Part shown: positions 9,281-17,662 of the stretch, one piece after another | Position numbering within the stretch: position 1 is the first letter of the stretch | How the letters are laid out: every line of letters starts with the position of its first letter | Origin: Qipengyuania sediminis | Lineage (GTDB): Bacteria > Pseudomonadota > Alphaproteobacteria > Sphingomonadales > Sphingomonadaceae | Direction of reading: 5' to 3' | Length of the DNA stretch: 64,000 nucleotides | NCBI RefSeq assembly: GCF_004358425.1 | Contig: NZ_CP037948.1 | Coordinates: 868,001 to 932,000, forward strand | Translations under genes and position numbers: made by a program | Notes under the pieces: model-generated | What the model was told of the DNA's origin: nothing | What the model saw: the letters and a program-made list of their open reading frames with translations, nothing else | Databases searched by the model: none

Positions 9281-9349
9281 TTTTCCTGCAATCCGCAGGC
9301 CGCTGAAGTTAGGAACGGGAAGCATCTAAAGCGTCTCGGAGACCCGCTC

Positions 9350-10948
9350 ATGACTTATCAGCGCCGTATCGGCGATCTTGCCCGCACCATCGAGGACGCG
9401 GGCGCGCCCTGGGCCGCGATCGATCCGGCTGCTGCGGCGCGGATGCAGGTTCAGAACCGCTTCGCCACCGGGCTCGACATCGCGCGCCATACCGCCGCGA
9501 TCATGCGTGCCGACATGGCCGCCTATGACGCTGACCCCGCCGCCTACACCCAGTCGCTGGGCGCCTGGCACGGCTTCATCGCGCAGCAGGAGATCATCAG
9601 TGTCAAGAAGCACTTCGGCTCCACCCAGCGCCGCTACATTTATCTGTCGGGCTGGATGGTCGCCGCGCTGCGCAGCGAGTTCGGCCCGCTTCCGGACCAG
9701 TCGATGCACGAAAAGACCAGTGTTCCGGCGCTGATCGAGGAGATCTACACCTTCCTTAAGCAGGCGGACGCGCGCGAGCTGGGCGGCATGTTTCGCGCGC
9801 TGGACGCCGCGCGCGAGGCCGGAGACGAGGTAGAAGCGAAGCGCATCGAACATGCCATTGACGCGCACGAGACGCATGTCGTGCCCATCATCGCCGATAT
9901 CGACGCGGGTTTCGGCAATGCCGAGGCGACTTATCTGCTCGCCAAGAAGATGATCGAGGCGGGCGCCTGCGCGCTGCAGATCGAAAACCAGGTCTCGGAC
10001 GAGAAGCAGTGCGGCCACCAGGACGGCAAGGTCACGGTCCCGCACGAAGATTTCCTCCAGAAGATCCGCGCCATCCGCTATGCTTTCCTCGAGCTTGGCG
10101 TGCCCGAAGGCATCATCGTTGCGCGCACCGACAGCCTTGGGGCGGGTCTCACCAAGCAGATCGCATACAGCCGCGAGCCGGGCGACCTTGGCGACCAGTA
10201 CAACAGCTTCCTCGACTGCGATCCGGCCGATCCCTCGGCGCTGACGGAAAGCCAGGTGCTGCTCGTGCGCGACGGCAAGCTCGCCGCGCCCAAGCGCCTC
10301 CCCTCCAACCTCTACCAATTCCGCGCGGGCACCGGCGAGGACCGCTGCGTGCTCGATTGCATCACCAGCCTGCAGCACGGGGCGGACCTCTTGTGGATCG
10401 AGACCGAGAAGCCGCACATCGGCCAGATCGGCGGCATGGTCCGCCGGATCCGCGAGGTCATTCCCAATGCCAAGCTCGTTTACAACAACTCGCCGAGCTT
10501 CAACTGGACTCTGAACTTCCGCCAGCAAGTGTTCGATGACTGGGCACAAGCGGGACGCGACCTAAGCGCCTACGACCGGGCCGGGCTGATGGCGGAGGAG
10601 TTTGACGGCACTGAACTGGGCCGCGAGGCTGACGAGCGCATCCGGACCTTCCAGGCCGATGCGGCGCGCGAGGCGGGGATCTTCCACCACCTCATCACTC
10701 TGCCAACCTATCACACCGCCGCGCTCAGCACCGACAACCTCGCCAAGCGCTATTTCGGCGAGGAGGGCATGCTCGGCTACGTCAAGCAGGTCCAGCGCGA
10801 GGAAATCCGCCAGGGGATCGCCTGCGTGAAGCACCAGAACATGGCCGGAAGCGACATCGGCGACGATCACAAGGAATACTTCGCCGGCGAGGCCGCGCTG
10901 AAGGCCGGCGGCAAGGACAACACCATGAACCAGTTTGCCGCCGCCTGA
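9350..10948 (+). CDS. aceA: Isocitrate lyase
   Basis: Glyoxylate-shunt enzyme that cleaves isocitrate to succinate and glyoxylate, allowing growth on acetate and fatty acids. The 532-residue length marks the longer isocitrate lyase type rather than the E. coli type (about 434). Signatures: IIADIDAGFGN (metal-binding aspartate), active-site loop DEKQCGHQDGK with Cys at about 221, and NNSPSFNW near the end. ATG 9350 has GGAG upstream. The last codons NQFAAA lie in the first copy of a 36-bp tandem repeat. No malate synthase lies in the window. Confidence 0.97.
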   Translation: MTYQRRIGDLARTIEDAGAPWAAIDPAAAARMQVQNRFATGLDIARHTAAIMRADMAAYDADPAAYTQSLGAWHGFIAQQEIISVKKHFGSTQRRYIYLSGWMVAALRSEFGPLPDQSMHEKTSVPALIEEIYTFLKQADARELGGMFRALDAAREAGDEVEAKRIEHAIDAHETHVVPIIADIDAGFGNAEATYLLAKKMIEAGACALQIENQVSDEKQCGHQDGKVTVPHEDFLQKIRAIRYAFLELGVPEGIIVARTDSLGAGLTKQIAYSREPGDLGDQYNSFLDCDPADPSALTESQVLLVRDGKLAAPKRLPSNLYQFRAGTGEDRCVLDCITSLQHGADLLWIETEKPHIGQIGGMVRRIREVIPNAKLVYNNSPSFNWTLNFRQQVFDDWAQAGRDLSAYDRAGLMAEEFDGTELGREADERIRTFQADAAREAGIFHHLITLPTYHTAALSTDNLAKRYFGEEGMLGYVKQVQREEIRQGIACVKHQNMAGSDIGDDHKEYFAGEAALKAGGKDNTMNQFAAA

Positions 10949-11020
10949 TCGGCGGCGGTCGGGAACCAGTTCGCCGCCGCCTGATCGGCGGCGGTCGGGA
11001 ACCAGTTCGCCGCCGCCTGA
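10928..11020 (+). repeat. 36-bp tandem repeat over the aceA stop codon
   Basis: Three copies start at 10928, 10964 and 11000 (the third is cut after 21 bases), identical except for one T/C change. Each copy encodes NQFAAA followed by TGA. The first two contain an 8-bp stem (CCGCCGCC/GGCGGCGG) with loop TGATC that encloses the stop codon. The period is 12 codons, so all three stops are in one frame. It separates aceA from the 60-codon gene at 11033. Confidence 0.95.
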
Positions 11021-11032
11021 GAGGAGACCAAT

Positions 11033-11215
11033 ATGACCACCGAGACCCCCCAGACCGCCGAGCCGAGCCGCGCGCGCGCGCTGTTCTCCACCGCCGACTT
11101 TCGCCTGTTGCGCGATGCGCTGACCAGCCATGCGCGCAATACCGAGGATCGCGAGGAGCTGGCGCGCATCAACGCGCTGCACCACCGCCTCGGCACCTAT
11201 GTGAGCGGCGACTAG
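11033..11215 (+). CDS. Small protein encoded behind isocitrate lyase
   Basis: A 60-residue, soluble, charged protein, probably helical, with no cysteine or membrane segment; residues 19-50 (FSTADFRLLRDALTSHARN, then EELARINALHHRL) look like a two-helix unit. A strong Shine-Dalgarno, GAGGAGA, lies at 11021-11027. It follows aceA by 84 bases in the same reading frame and is probably cotranscribed. The stop TAG sits in a CTAG shared with the convergent amidohydrolase. Function unknown. Confidence 0.75.
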   Translation: MTTETPQTAEPSRARALFSTADFRLLRDALTSHARNTEDREELARINALHHRLGTYVSGD

Positions 11216-12531
11216 CCCGCGCGCTTGGGCATCAGCCGCATGGCCGTGGCGGTCAGCGCCTCGGCCCCGGTGGCGATCACCGCCTCTGCGTCGGGCGCCC
11301 AGAACGGCGAGTGCAGCGAGGGCAGCGGCGCCGCGCCCGGCCGCTGCGCCGCGTCCCATTTCGCCTGCGGCACTCCGCCGACCCATAGCAGCAGCGACTG
11401 GACCCGCTCGGGATCGGCAAGGCGATATTCGGAAAAATCTTCCCCCACCGTGGATGGCGGGACCTGCCGGACGCGCGCGGTACCAAAGCGTTCGGCGAGA
11501 TCGGCCGCCACACGGGTCGTCAGTTCGGGCGTGTTGAAGGTCGCGCGCGTGTAATCGGGTTCAACCTTCACGTCAGGCAAGCCATCTTCAGGAAGCCCGG
11601 CAGCGATCGCCTCCCCCCGGGCGATGCGGGCAATGCCGTCCAGCAGCAGCTTGCGCGAGGCATCCGAATAGCTGCGCACGGTAAGCTGCAGCTTCGCCTC
11701 GTCCGGGATGATGTTGTAGGTGGTGCCAGCGCGGAACGAACCGACCGTGACCACCGAGGGATCGAACGGGCTGCTCTCACGGCTTACGAGCGTCTGCAAC
11801 CGGGTCACGATCGCACTCGCCAGCACAATCGGATCGCGCGTGGTGTGCGGGCTCGCGCCATGGCCGCCGACCCCCTTCACGGTGATATCGACGCTGTCGA
11901 CGTTGGCCATGGTATAGCCGGGAGTATAGCCGATCGTGCCCGCGGGCAGCGTCGCACTGTCGTGAAAGGCAAGCACGGTATCGGGCTTGGGGAAGCGGCT
12001 ATAGAGCCCGTCCGCCAGCATGGCCCGCGCGCCGTCGCCGGTTTCTTCCGCGGGCTGCGCGATCATCACCAGCGTACCGGACCATTCGCCCTTCCGCGAC
12101 GCGAGCAGCCGCGCGGCCGCGATCCAGGCGGTCATATGGGTATCATGCCCGCAGGCATGCATCACCGCGCTCTCCGTCCCGGCAGCCGTGACCCCCCGCG
12201 CGCTGCTGGCGAAGGGGAGCCCGGTCTGCTCGGCGAGAGGAAGCGCGTCCATGTCGGCGCGGATCATCACCACCGGCCCCGCGCCATTCTTCATCACGGC
12301 AACGACGCCGGTTTTGCCGACCCTTTCAGTCACCGCGAAGCCCGCCTTGCGCGCCGCCTCCGCCATGATCCTCGCGCTCCGCGCCTCCCCGAACGCCAGC
12401 TCGGGATTGCGATGCAGATCGCGGTAGATCGCAGTAAGCCCCGGCATCTCCGCAGCGAGCGCGGCGCGCAGATCGTTCGCCTGCGCGGGGGTCGACATGA
12501 TCCCTGCCAGAACGCTGAGACAGTAAGCCAT
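11212..12531 (-). CDS. M20-family metallopeptidase/amidohydrolase, probably exported
   Basis: A 439-residue zinc-dependent amidohydrolase of the IAA-amino acid hydrolase/hippurate hydrolase type. Metal-site motifs: MIRADMDALPL, HACGHDTH and, later, PAEETGDGAR. It hydrolyses an N-acyl or peptide bond; the substrate is unknown. The chosen ATG (12529-12531) gives a short hydrophobic leader ending in TPAQA, which looks like a signal peptide, but it lacks N-terminal positive charges and a clear ribosome site, so the start could be further upstream (the frame is open to 12960) or at the inner ATG 33 bases downstream. Confidence 0.88.
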   Translation of the reverse strand: MAYCLSVLAGIMSTPAQANDLRAALAAEMPGLTAIYRDLHRNPELAFGEARSARIMAEAARKAGFAVTERVGKTGVVAVMKNGAGPVVMIRADMDALPLAEQTGLPFASSARGVTAAGTESAVMHACGHDTHMTAWIAAARLLASRKGEWSGTLVMIAQPAEETGDGARAMLADGLYSRFPKPDTVLAFHDSATLPAGTIGYTPGYTMANVDSVDITVKGVGGHGASPHTTRDPIVLASAIVTRLQTLVSRESSPFDPSVVTVGSFRAGTTYNIIPDEAKLQLTVRSYSDASRKLLLDGIARIARGEAIAAGLPEDGLPDVKVEPDYTRATFNTPELTTRVAADLAERFGTARVRQVPPSTVGEDFSEYRLADPERVQSLLLWVGGVPQAKWDAAQRPGAAPLPSLHSPFWAPDAEAVIATGAEALTATAMRLMPKRAG

Positions 12532-12930
12532 GGACCGGGTGCGACACGGTCCAGGAGCGAAACTATGACCGGGCCTCGCACAGCCCCCGACGCCCTCGCC
12601 CACCGCCCGCGCCTTCGCCATCATTTTGCTCCCAGCCCCCGTCAAACGCTGAACGTGGCAGGCGAATTCCTTGTAGGAAAGACCTGATTTCGCGCCAGCG
12701 ACCGGGGGGATAGGCAATGTCGAAATCGAAGAAGGCCGGCACGGTGCGATTGCGCGCGGTCGTCCCCGCCGAGGGTTCCGAAATACTGGTCGCTGCCTGC
12801 CGGCCGAGCTGGCAGTGACGGACCCTTCGAAGGGCAGCACGACTGCGCTTGCCGGCGCTGCCGAAGCAGTCGCCAGCGCGGCTGCAGCATACCGTCCCCT
12901 TGCTTCGCTGCGGTCGCCGACAAACCTGTG
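12532..12930. other. Intergenic region without a clear gene
   Basis: About 400 bases between the amidohydrolase and tRNA-Leu. A plus-strand reading frame at 12718 encodes 33 residues (MSKSKKAGTVRLRAVV...), preceded by a G-rich stretch, but nothing else supports it. No terminator or promoter of good quality was found. Confidence 0.3.
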
Positions 12931-13015
12931 TGGTGCCCCCGGTCGGACTCGAACCGACACTCCTTGCGGAACTCGATTTTGAGTCGAGCGCGTCTACCAA
13001 TTCCACCACAGGGGC
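12931..13015 (-). tRNA. tRNA-Leu (anticodon CAA)
   Basis: 85 nt including encoded CCA. Acceptor GCCCCTG pairs with CGGGGGC, the anticodon stem CTCGA/TCGAG encloses loop CTCAAAA giving anticodon CAA, a long variable arm is present as expected for a class II tRNA, and the T arm contains GGTTCGAGTCC. Confidence 0.95.
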
Positions 13016-13067
13016 CCGCGGCGAAGCGGGCGCTTAGCGGCGCGTGCGCGCGCATTCAAGCGAATGG

Positions 13068-13340
13068 CTAGAAGCGCCAGCCGATCGCCACGTGGGCCAG
13101 CTTGGGCGCGGCGGCGTTACGGCCGCCGAATGCGCCGATGCGCAGCACCGGCCCGACCGCGGGGTCGAGAAGCGCCAATTCGACCTCGGGCGCCTTGTCA
13201 TCGGTCACAAGGCCGCGCGGGGGCACAGGCGGGGCGGGCGCGGCGGTTTCGCGCGATATCATGCGAGTGTCGCGAATAGCGGCGGCGGGCGGGGCCGTAG
13301 CGACCGCGTTGGCGGAAACGGCGGCGAGATATAGCAACAT
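13068..13340 (-). CDS. Small exported protein of unknown function
   Basis: A 90-residue protein with a plausible signal peptide (LLYLAAVSANAVATAPPAAA) and a Pro/Ala-rich mature part ending in VAIGWRF, an aromatic end reminiscent of envelope proteins. Start ATG 13338-13340 is preceded by GGAG at 7 bases; a GTG two codons earlier is also possible. No family recognised. It lies alone between tRNA-Leu and the monophosphatase gene. Confidence 0.6.
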   Translation of the reverse strand: MLLYLAAVSANAVATAPPAAAIRDTRMISRETAAPAPPVPPRGLVTDDKAPEVELALLDPAVGPVLRIGAFGGRNAAAPKLAHVAIGWRF

Positions 13341-13436
13341 GGGCACGCTCCGATGGCCTGATCGGGCGAAGGTGAAGGTCCTGTGGTTAATCCGCGGTTC
13401 CGCCGCGTAGTTACCGGAACGTTTGCTTCAAGATAC

Positions 13437-14255
13437 CTACTTGAGCGAGCCCGCCAGCAGCTTGTGCAATCGCGAGTGCAGGGCATCGTTCGCAGCGAGG
13501 ACTTGCTTCGAATGCAGCGCGGAGGAGCGGCCGCGGAAGTCGGAAACGAAGCCGCCCGCTTCGCGCACGATCAGCACGCCCGCGGCGGTATCCCAATCGG
13601 CAAGGTCGCTTTCCCAGAAGCCGTCGAAACGACCCGCCGCCACCCAGGCGAGATCGAGCGAGGCGGCGCCGAAACGGCGGATACCGGCCACTTGCGGTCC
13701 GATCGCGCCGAAGATGCGCGCCCATTCGCCAAAATCGCCGTGCCCGCCATAGGGGATGCCGGTGGCGATGAGCGCCTCGCCCAGATTGCGCCGGCCCGAA
13801 ACGCGCAAGCGGCCATCGTGCAGCCAGGCGCCGCGGCTCTTCTCCGCCCAGAAGGTTTCGTCGGTGATCGGGTTGTAGATCACCCCCGCCACCACGTCGC
13901 CCCACCCCTTACCATCAAGGGTGCGTTCCTGCGCGGCAATGCTGATTGCGAAATGGGGGATGCCGTGAAGGAAATTGCTGGTGCCGTCGAGTGGATCGAT
14001 TATCCAGCGCGGAGCATCGGGATCGCCTTCGATGACTCCCGCTTCCTCCATCACGAAACCCCAGCCCGGGCGCGCAGTCCTGAGCTCGTCGTAGAGCGTG
14101 CGTTCGGAGCGCAGGTCCGCCTTGCTGACGAAATCGGCCGGCCCCTTCTGGCTGACCTGCAGATGCGCGACCTCGCCGAAATCGCGCCGCAATTTGCCCC
14201 CCGCCTTGCGCGCGGCCTTTTCCATCACCCGGATCAGTCCCGATACGGCGGCCAT
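13437..14255 (-). CDS. suhB: Inositol monophosphatase family protein
   Basis: A 272-residue Mg-dependent phosphatase acting on inositol monophosphate or a related sugar phosphate. Motifs: FVMEEAG (metal-binding Glu), WIIDPLDGTSNFLHGIPHF (the family's DPLDGT signature) and SDLADWDTAAG (second metal site). ATG with AGGA 6 bases upstream. It follows efp and a small unknown gene on the same strand, with 7 bases between it and the latter, so probably one transcript. Confidence 0.94.
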   Translation of the reverse strand: MAAVSGLIRVMEKAARKAGGKLRRDFGEVAHLQVSQKGPADFVSKADLRSERTLYDELRTARPGWGFVMEEAGVIEGDPDAPRWIIDPLDGTSNFLHGIPHFAISIAAQERTLDGKGWGDVVAGVIYNPITDETFWAEKSRGAWLHDGRLRVSGRRNLGEALIATGIPYGGHGDFGEWARIFGAIGPQVAGIRRFGAASLDLAWVAAGRFDGFWESDLADWDTAAGVLIVREAGGFVSDFRGRSSALHSKQVLAANDALHSRLHKLLAGSLK

Positions 14256-14262
14256 GCTGGTC

Positions 14263-14610
14263 CTACTCCGTCAGCACGCGGATCGAGCGCGCCTGGAGGT
14301 GTATCTTCCCCCAGTCGCAGGCGAGATCGCAGCGACTGCCTTCGATGGCGAAGGACTGGATTGCGAAACGGCGCGCGCCGGCCGGGGCCTCGGCGCGTTC
14401 GAGATTGAGCGTGGTGATCCCGCCGAAGCGGATCATACCGGGGTGAAAGCAGCACGCCTCCCCCTCCCCCGGCGCTTCATAGGCGGGGTGGCCGGGCTCG
14501 AGGCAGAAATCCATTTCCAGCGTCAGTTGATCGTCATCCACCACGACGCCCAGGAGCATCGAGCGTTCGACGGCGATATCGGCGAAGCGGCTGGCGATGC
14601 TCTTGCCCAT
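14263..14610 (-). CDS. Conserved small protein between efp and suhB
   Basis: A 115-residue soluble protein starting MGKSIASRF, with the stretches LTLEMDFCLEPGHPAYEAP and EACCFHPGMIRF. The alternating hydrophobic pattern suggests a beta-rich fold. No catalytic motif or family was recognised. It starts 8 bases after the efp stop and ends 7 bases before suhB, so it is part of an efp-orf-suhB transcript. The frame is open far upstream, but that region is antisense or out of frame to efp. Confidence 0.75.
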   Translation of the reverse strand: MGKSIASRFADIAVERSMLLGVVVDDDQLTLEMDFCLEPGHPAYEAPGEGEACCFHPGMIRFGGITTLNLERAEAPAGARRFAIQSFAIEGSRCDLACDWGKIHLQARSIRVLTE

Positions 14611-14618
14611 GGCGCGCG

Positions 14619-15182
14619 TCAGCCCGCCTTCCCGACATAGGCCTGCTCGTAGACATCGACCACGATGCGCGTGCCGCTCTCGATATGTGGCGGGACCATG
14701 ATGCGCACGCCGTTGTCGAGGATCGCGGGCTTGAAGCTGGAGGACGCGGTCTGCCCCTTCACCACCGCATCTGCCTCCACGATGGTCGCCTCGACCTGCC
14801 CGGGCAATTCGACCGAGATCGGCTTCTCGTCCCACAGTTCGAGCATGACCTGCATCCCGTCCTGAAGGAACGCCTTGGCCTCTCCCAGGAGGTCCGAAGG
14901 AAGCGTGATCTGCTCGTAGGTGTCCTGGTCCATGAAGACGAGGCTGTCGCCGTCCTCGTAAAGGAACTGATAGTCCTTGGTATCGAGCCGCACCCGCTCC
15001 ACCGTATCGGCGCTGCGGAAGCGGACGTTGGTCTTGCGCCCGTCTTGCAAGTTCTTCATCTCGACCTGCATGTAGGCGCCGCCCTTGCCCGGCTGGGTGT
15101 GCTGGATCTTGGCGACCTTCCAGATGCCGCCTTCGTATTCGAGGATATTGCCGGGACGGATGTCCACGCCGGAAATCTTCAT
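14619..15182 (-). CDS. efp: Elongation factor P
   Basis: A 187-residue translation factor that relieves ribosome stalling at consecutive prolines. Three beta-barrel domains of standard length; the loop that contacts the P-site tRNA carries QPGKGGA with K33, the position that is modified in many bacteria. The C-terminal signature region ([19 protein letters not shown]) is intact. No epmA/epmB modification gene is in the window. Confidence 0.97.
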   Translation of the reverse strand: MKISGVDIRPGNILEYEGGIWKVAKIQHTQPGKGGAYMQVEMKNLQDGRKTNVRFRSADTVERVRLDTKDYQFLYEDGDSLVFMDQDTYEQITLPSDLLGEAKAFLQDGMQVMLELWDEKPISVELPGQVEATIVEADAVVKGQTASSSFKPAILDNGVRIMVPPHIESGTRIVVDVYEQAYVGKAG

Positions 15183-15315
15183 GTGCTTGCGATGCCTTCA
15201 TGCGGAGGAAGAGCGGGCGCCGGAAAGGGTGCCACCAGTGCCGGCGCGTTAGCGAATGGGTCAGGCTGGGGCAAGGTTGCTGGCCTAGCCTGCGCGATGG
15301 GAGTATGCGCCGTTC

Positions 15316-15669
15316 ATGATCCGATCCGCTTTCGCCATCGCGCTGGCTGCTTCGCCCGCCGTTGCTGTCGCCGCCACCGATCTCGGCGTGCTGCCGCAGG
15401 GCCGCTACGATTGCTGGACCGCGGGCAGCGCGGCGGGGCCGGCGGTGAACGGCGATCCGCGCCATCGTTTCACGGTCCTGCGCGGATCGAGCTATGCGAG
15501 CGCAAGCGGGGGCGGAACCTATCTCCTCGCCGGCGACCTCGTGACCTTCACCCGCGGACCGTTCAAGGACCTGCGCCTGCGCCGGAATCGCGACGGATTG
15601 TGGCAAGAGATCGCCCGCGACGGGGAGCCTGGGCGGATGAAGTGCAGCCGGATGGGTGGGGCCGCCTGA
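15316..15669 (+). CDS. Exported protein of unknown function
   Basis: A 117-residue protein with a signal peptide (MIRSAFAIALAASPAVAVAA) and a mature part with two Cys residues (YDCW, MKCSR) that could form a disulphide in the periplasm. GTYLLAGDLVTFTRGPFKDLRLRR suggests a small beta-sheet domain. It is divergent from efp with about 130 bases between the starts. No family named. Confidence 0.75.
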   Translation: MIRSAFAIALAASPAVAVAATDLGVLPQGRYDCWTAGSAAGPAVNGDPRHRFTVLRGSSYASASGGGTYLLAGDLVTFTRGPFKDLRLRRNRDGLWQEIARDGEPGRMKCSRMGGAA

Positions 15670-15685
15670 GTTGTCGATAATCGCC

Positions 15686-16384
15686 TTACTGCCCCCGCCC
15701 CACCAGTAGGGGATAGGGGTTGATCGCCTTTGCCGGTTCCCACCATTTCGCTTGCGGTGTGGTCTCAAAAACGGCGAAATGCAGGTGCGGCGCAGCGGGG
15801 TCGGCGTTGCCCGTATAACCCACCGTTCCGAGCCGGGCCCCGCGCGCGATTGGCTGCCCTTCGGCAAGACCGGGGGCATAGGCATCGAGATGCGCGTAAT
15901 AGGTGATCGTGCGCCGATCGGGACTGCGAATGTAGATCGTCAGCCCGCCCTGGCGCGAGGTGAAGAGCTTTTCCACGCTTCCCTCCGCCGCCGCGATCAC
16001 CGGCGCACCGCGCGGCGCCATGATGTCGATTGCATCGTGGACGCGGGAGCCCCCGCCGCGGGCCGCGGTGAAAGTGTCGCTGAGATCGCCGGGCCGCACT
16101 CCCGCAACGGGAATGAGCATCGCGGCCCCGGCTGCCGGGGCGGGCGGCGCTGCCTTTGCGGAGGCGGGAGCGGGCGACCCCTGAGCGATCAGCTTGGGCT
16201 GGGCCGGCGCCGCCAGCGTCCTTCCCGTTGCTCCGCCGGGCGCAGCGAAACTGCGTGTCGTATCGGACAAGAAGCCGCCGAAAACGATCCAGCCTATGCT
16301 CGTCACCAGCGCGGTGGCCGCGATGGTGCGGAGCCGGTCGCCGATCGCCATGCGGCCGGGGGCGCGACCGGCGCGCCAGATCAT
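15686..16384 (-). CDS. M23-family peptidoglycan endopeptidase-like protein
   Basis: A 232-residue cell-wall protein with an N-terminal membrane anchor (about residues 22-42), an Ala/Pro-rich linker, and a C-terminal LytM/M23 domain. The zinc site appears as HDAIDI (H..D) and PHLHFAVFE (HxH), so it is likely active. ATG 16384 overlaps the stop of the L,D-transpeptidase gene as ATGA, so the two wall enzymes are translationally coupled. Probable role: cleaving peptide crosslinks, possibly balancing the transpeptidase. Confidence 0.92.
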   Translation of the reverse strand: MIWRAGRAPGRMAIGDRLRTIAATALVTSIGWIVFGGFLSDTTRSFAAPGGATGRTLAAPAQPKLIAQGSPAPASAKAAPPAPAAGAAMLIPVAGVRPGDLSDTFTAARGGGSRVHDAIDIMAPRGAPVIAAAEGSVEKLFTSRQGGLTIYIRSPDRRTITYYAHLDAYAPGLAEGQPIARGARLGTVGYTGNADPAAPHLHFAVFETTPQAKWWEPAKAINPYPLLVGRGQ

Positions 16385-17619
16385 GCCACGAACTCGACCT
16401 TGGTATTGGTGCTGACCATCTGCGCGAGACGCGCGGCGTCCCAGTTCGTCAGCCGCACGCAGCCGCTCGATTGTGCGCGGCCGATGGTCTCCGGCTCGGG
16501 CGTGCCATGGATGCCGTAATGCTCCTTGCTGAGATCGATCCAGACCACGCCCACCGGGCTATTGGGTCCGGGCGGCAGGCGATGCTTGCCCTCGCTCTTG
16601 TCGACGCCTTCGAGGAGCTCGGGATTGAAGTTGAAATCGGGGTTGAAGGATTTGCCGCGAATTTCCCAATTGCCGAGCGGCAGCGGGAAGCGGCTCGACC
16701 CGGAGCTGACGGTAAAGATCGCGGTCAGCTTGCCGCTCGCATCATAAGTCTTGAGCGTATTCTGCGATTTGCTGACCACCAGCCGGTCCGCCTTGGGCTG
16801 GATCGTGCCGACGCCAAGCGCGGTCAGGGTGCGCTGCCAGTTCGCATCCTGAACCTTGCCGGGCTCGATCCGGTCGGCGCCGATATTGGGCACGCGGATC
16901 TGTTGACCTGCGGTAAAGAACGACTTTGGTCCCGGCTGCGGCGTGAAGGCCGTTCCGCTCCCGCTGGCAGCGGGGCTCGGCGATGGCGGGGCGGCGGTTG
17001 TCGCGGAAGCGGTTGTGCTCGGGGTGGCGGCGGCACCGGTCGCGGCCGGTGCGCCGGCGGGGCGCCCCCCCGGGTTCAGTGCCTTCAAAGTCTCGACCGT
17101 GGTGTGGAAGCGCTCCGCCAGACGCTCGTCGAGCGAGGTGTAGGCGAGGCTCTCGAGCTTCGCCTGATCCGCCGCTTTCTCGGGCGTGGCGAAATATTGC
17201 TCCTGGCCCCAGTCGGCGGGGATGGTCACCACGCGGGTGGCGGGGATGGTCTGCCATTTCGCCAGCGCCTGCGCCGTCGCTTGGTCCAACTTGCCGGTGA
17301 TCTGAAGGTTGTTCGCTTCCTGGAAGCCCTTGAGGGCATTGACTGTGGACATGCCCATCTTGCCGTCCACCACGCCCGGCATGAAGCCGATCCGGTCGAG
17401 CACCACCTGCGCCTGCATGATCGGGCGCTTTTCCGGATCGGGGATCGCGTTCGCATCCTGCCGGCCATCGGTCGAAGCCATGCTGTCGGCGAGGCTCTCG
17501 GCCCCGCCCTTCGCCTCCGCGCCTGCCTTGTCCTCGCCTTCCCCGGCATAGCGATCGGTGCCGTTGAGACCGCAGGCGGCAAGGGCGATACAGGAAGTGA
17601 TGGCGATGATGCGACGCAT
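16381..17619 (-). CDS. L,D-transpeptidase (YkuD) lipoprotein with peptidoglycan-binding domain
   Basis: A 412-residue lipoprotein: lipobox LAAC at residues 16-19, a peptidoglycan-binding-like segment (QVVLDRIGFMPGVVDGKMG), a low-complexity Ala/Thr/Pro linker, and a C-terminal YkuD domain. The catalytic motif is HGTPEPETIGRAQSSGCVRL with the nucleophilic Cys. It forms 3-3 crosslinks or attaches proteins to peptidoglycan. First gene of a two-gene unit with the M23 protein. Confidence 0.94.
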   Translation of the reverse strand: MRRIIAITSCIALAACGLNGTDRYAGEGEDKAGAEAKGGAESLADSMASTDGRQDANAIPDPEKRPIMQAQVVLDRIGFMPGVVDGKMGMSTVNALKGFQEANNLQITGKLDQATAQALAKWQTIPATRVVTIPADWGQEQYFATPEKAADQAKLESLAYTSLDERLAERFHTTVETLKALNPGGRPAGAPAATGAAATPSTTASATTAAPPSPSPAASGSGTAFTPQPGPKSFFTAGQQIRVPNIGADRIEPGKVQDANWQRTLTALGVGTIQPKADRLVVSKSQNTLKTYDASGKLTAIFTVSSGSSRFPLPLGNWEIRGKSFNPDFNFNPELLEGVDKSEGKHRLPPGPNSPVGVVWIDLSKEHYGIHGTPEPETIGRAQSSGCVRLTNWDAARLAQMVSTNTKVEFVA

Positions 17620-17662
17620 GGAATGTTACCTCGAGGTTTGTGAGGGAACGCAGCCCCCTGTT

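Noticed and set aside
10946..11020. tRNA- or CRISPR-like reading of the 36-bp repeats
   Set aside because: The units are contiguous with no spacers and start within a gene end, so they are tandem repeats, not a CRISPR array.
12718..12819. 33-codon frame MSKSKKAG...
   Set aside because: A basic start and weak G-rich leader alone do not support a gene; noted only in the intergenic entry.
17630..17662. TPP riboswitch for thiE
   Set aside because: thiE starts inside the DUF72 gene and no CTGAGA...ACCTGA-type element lies upstream.
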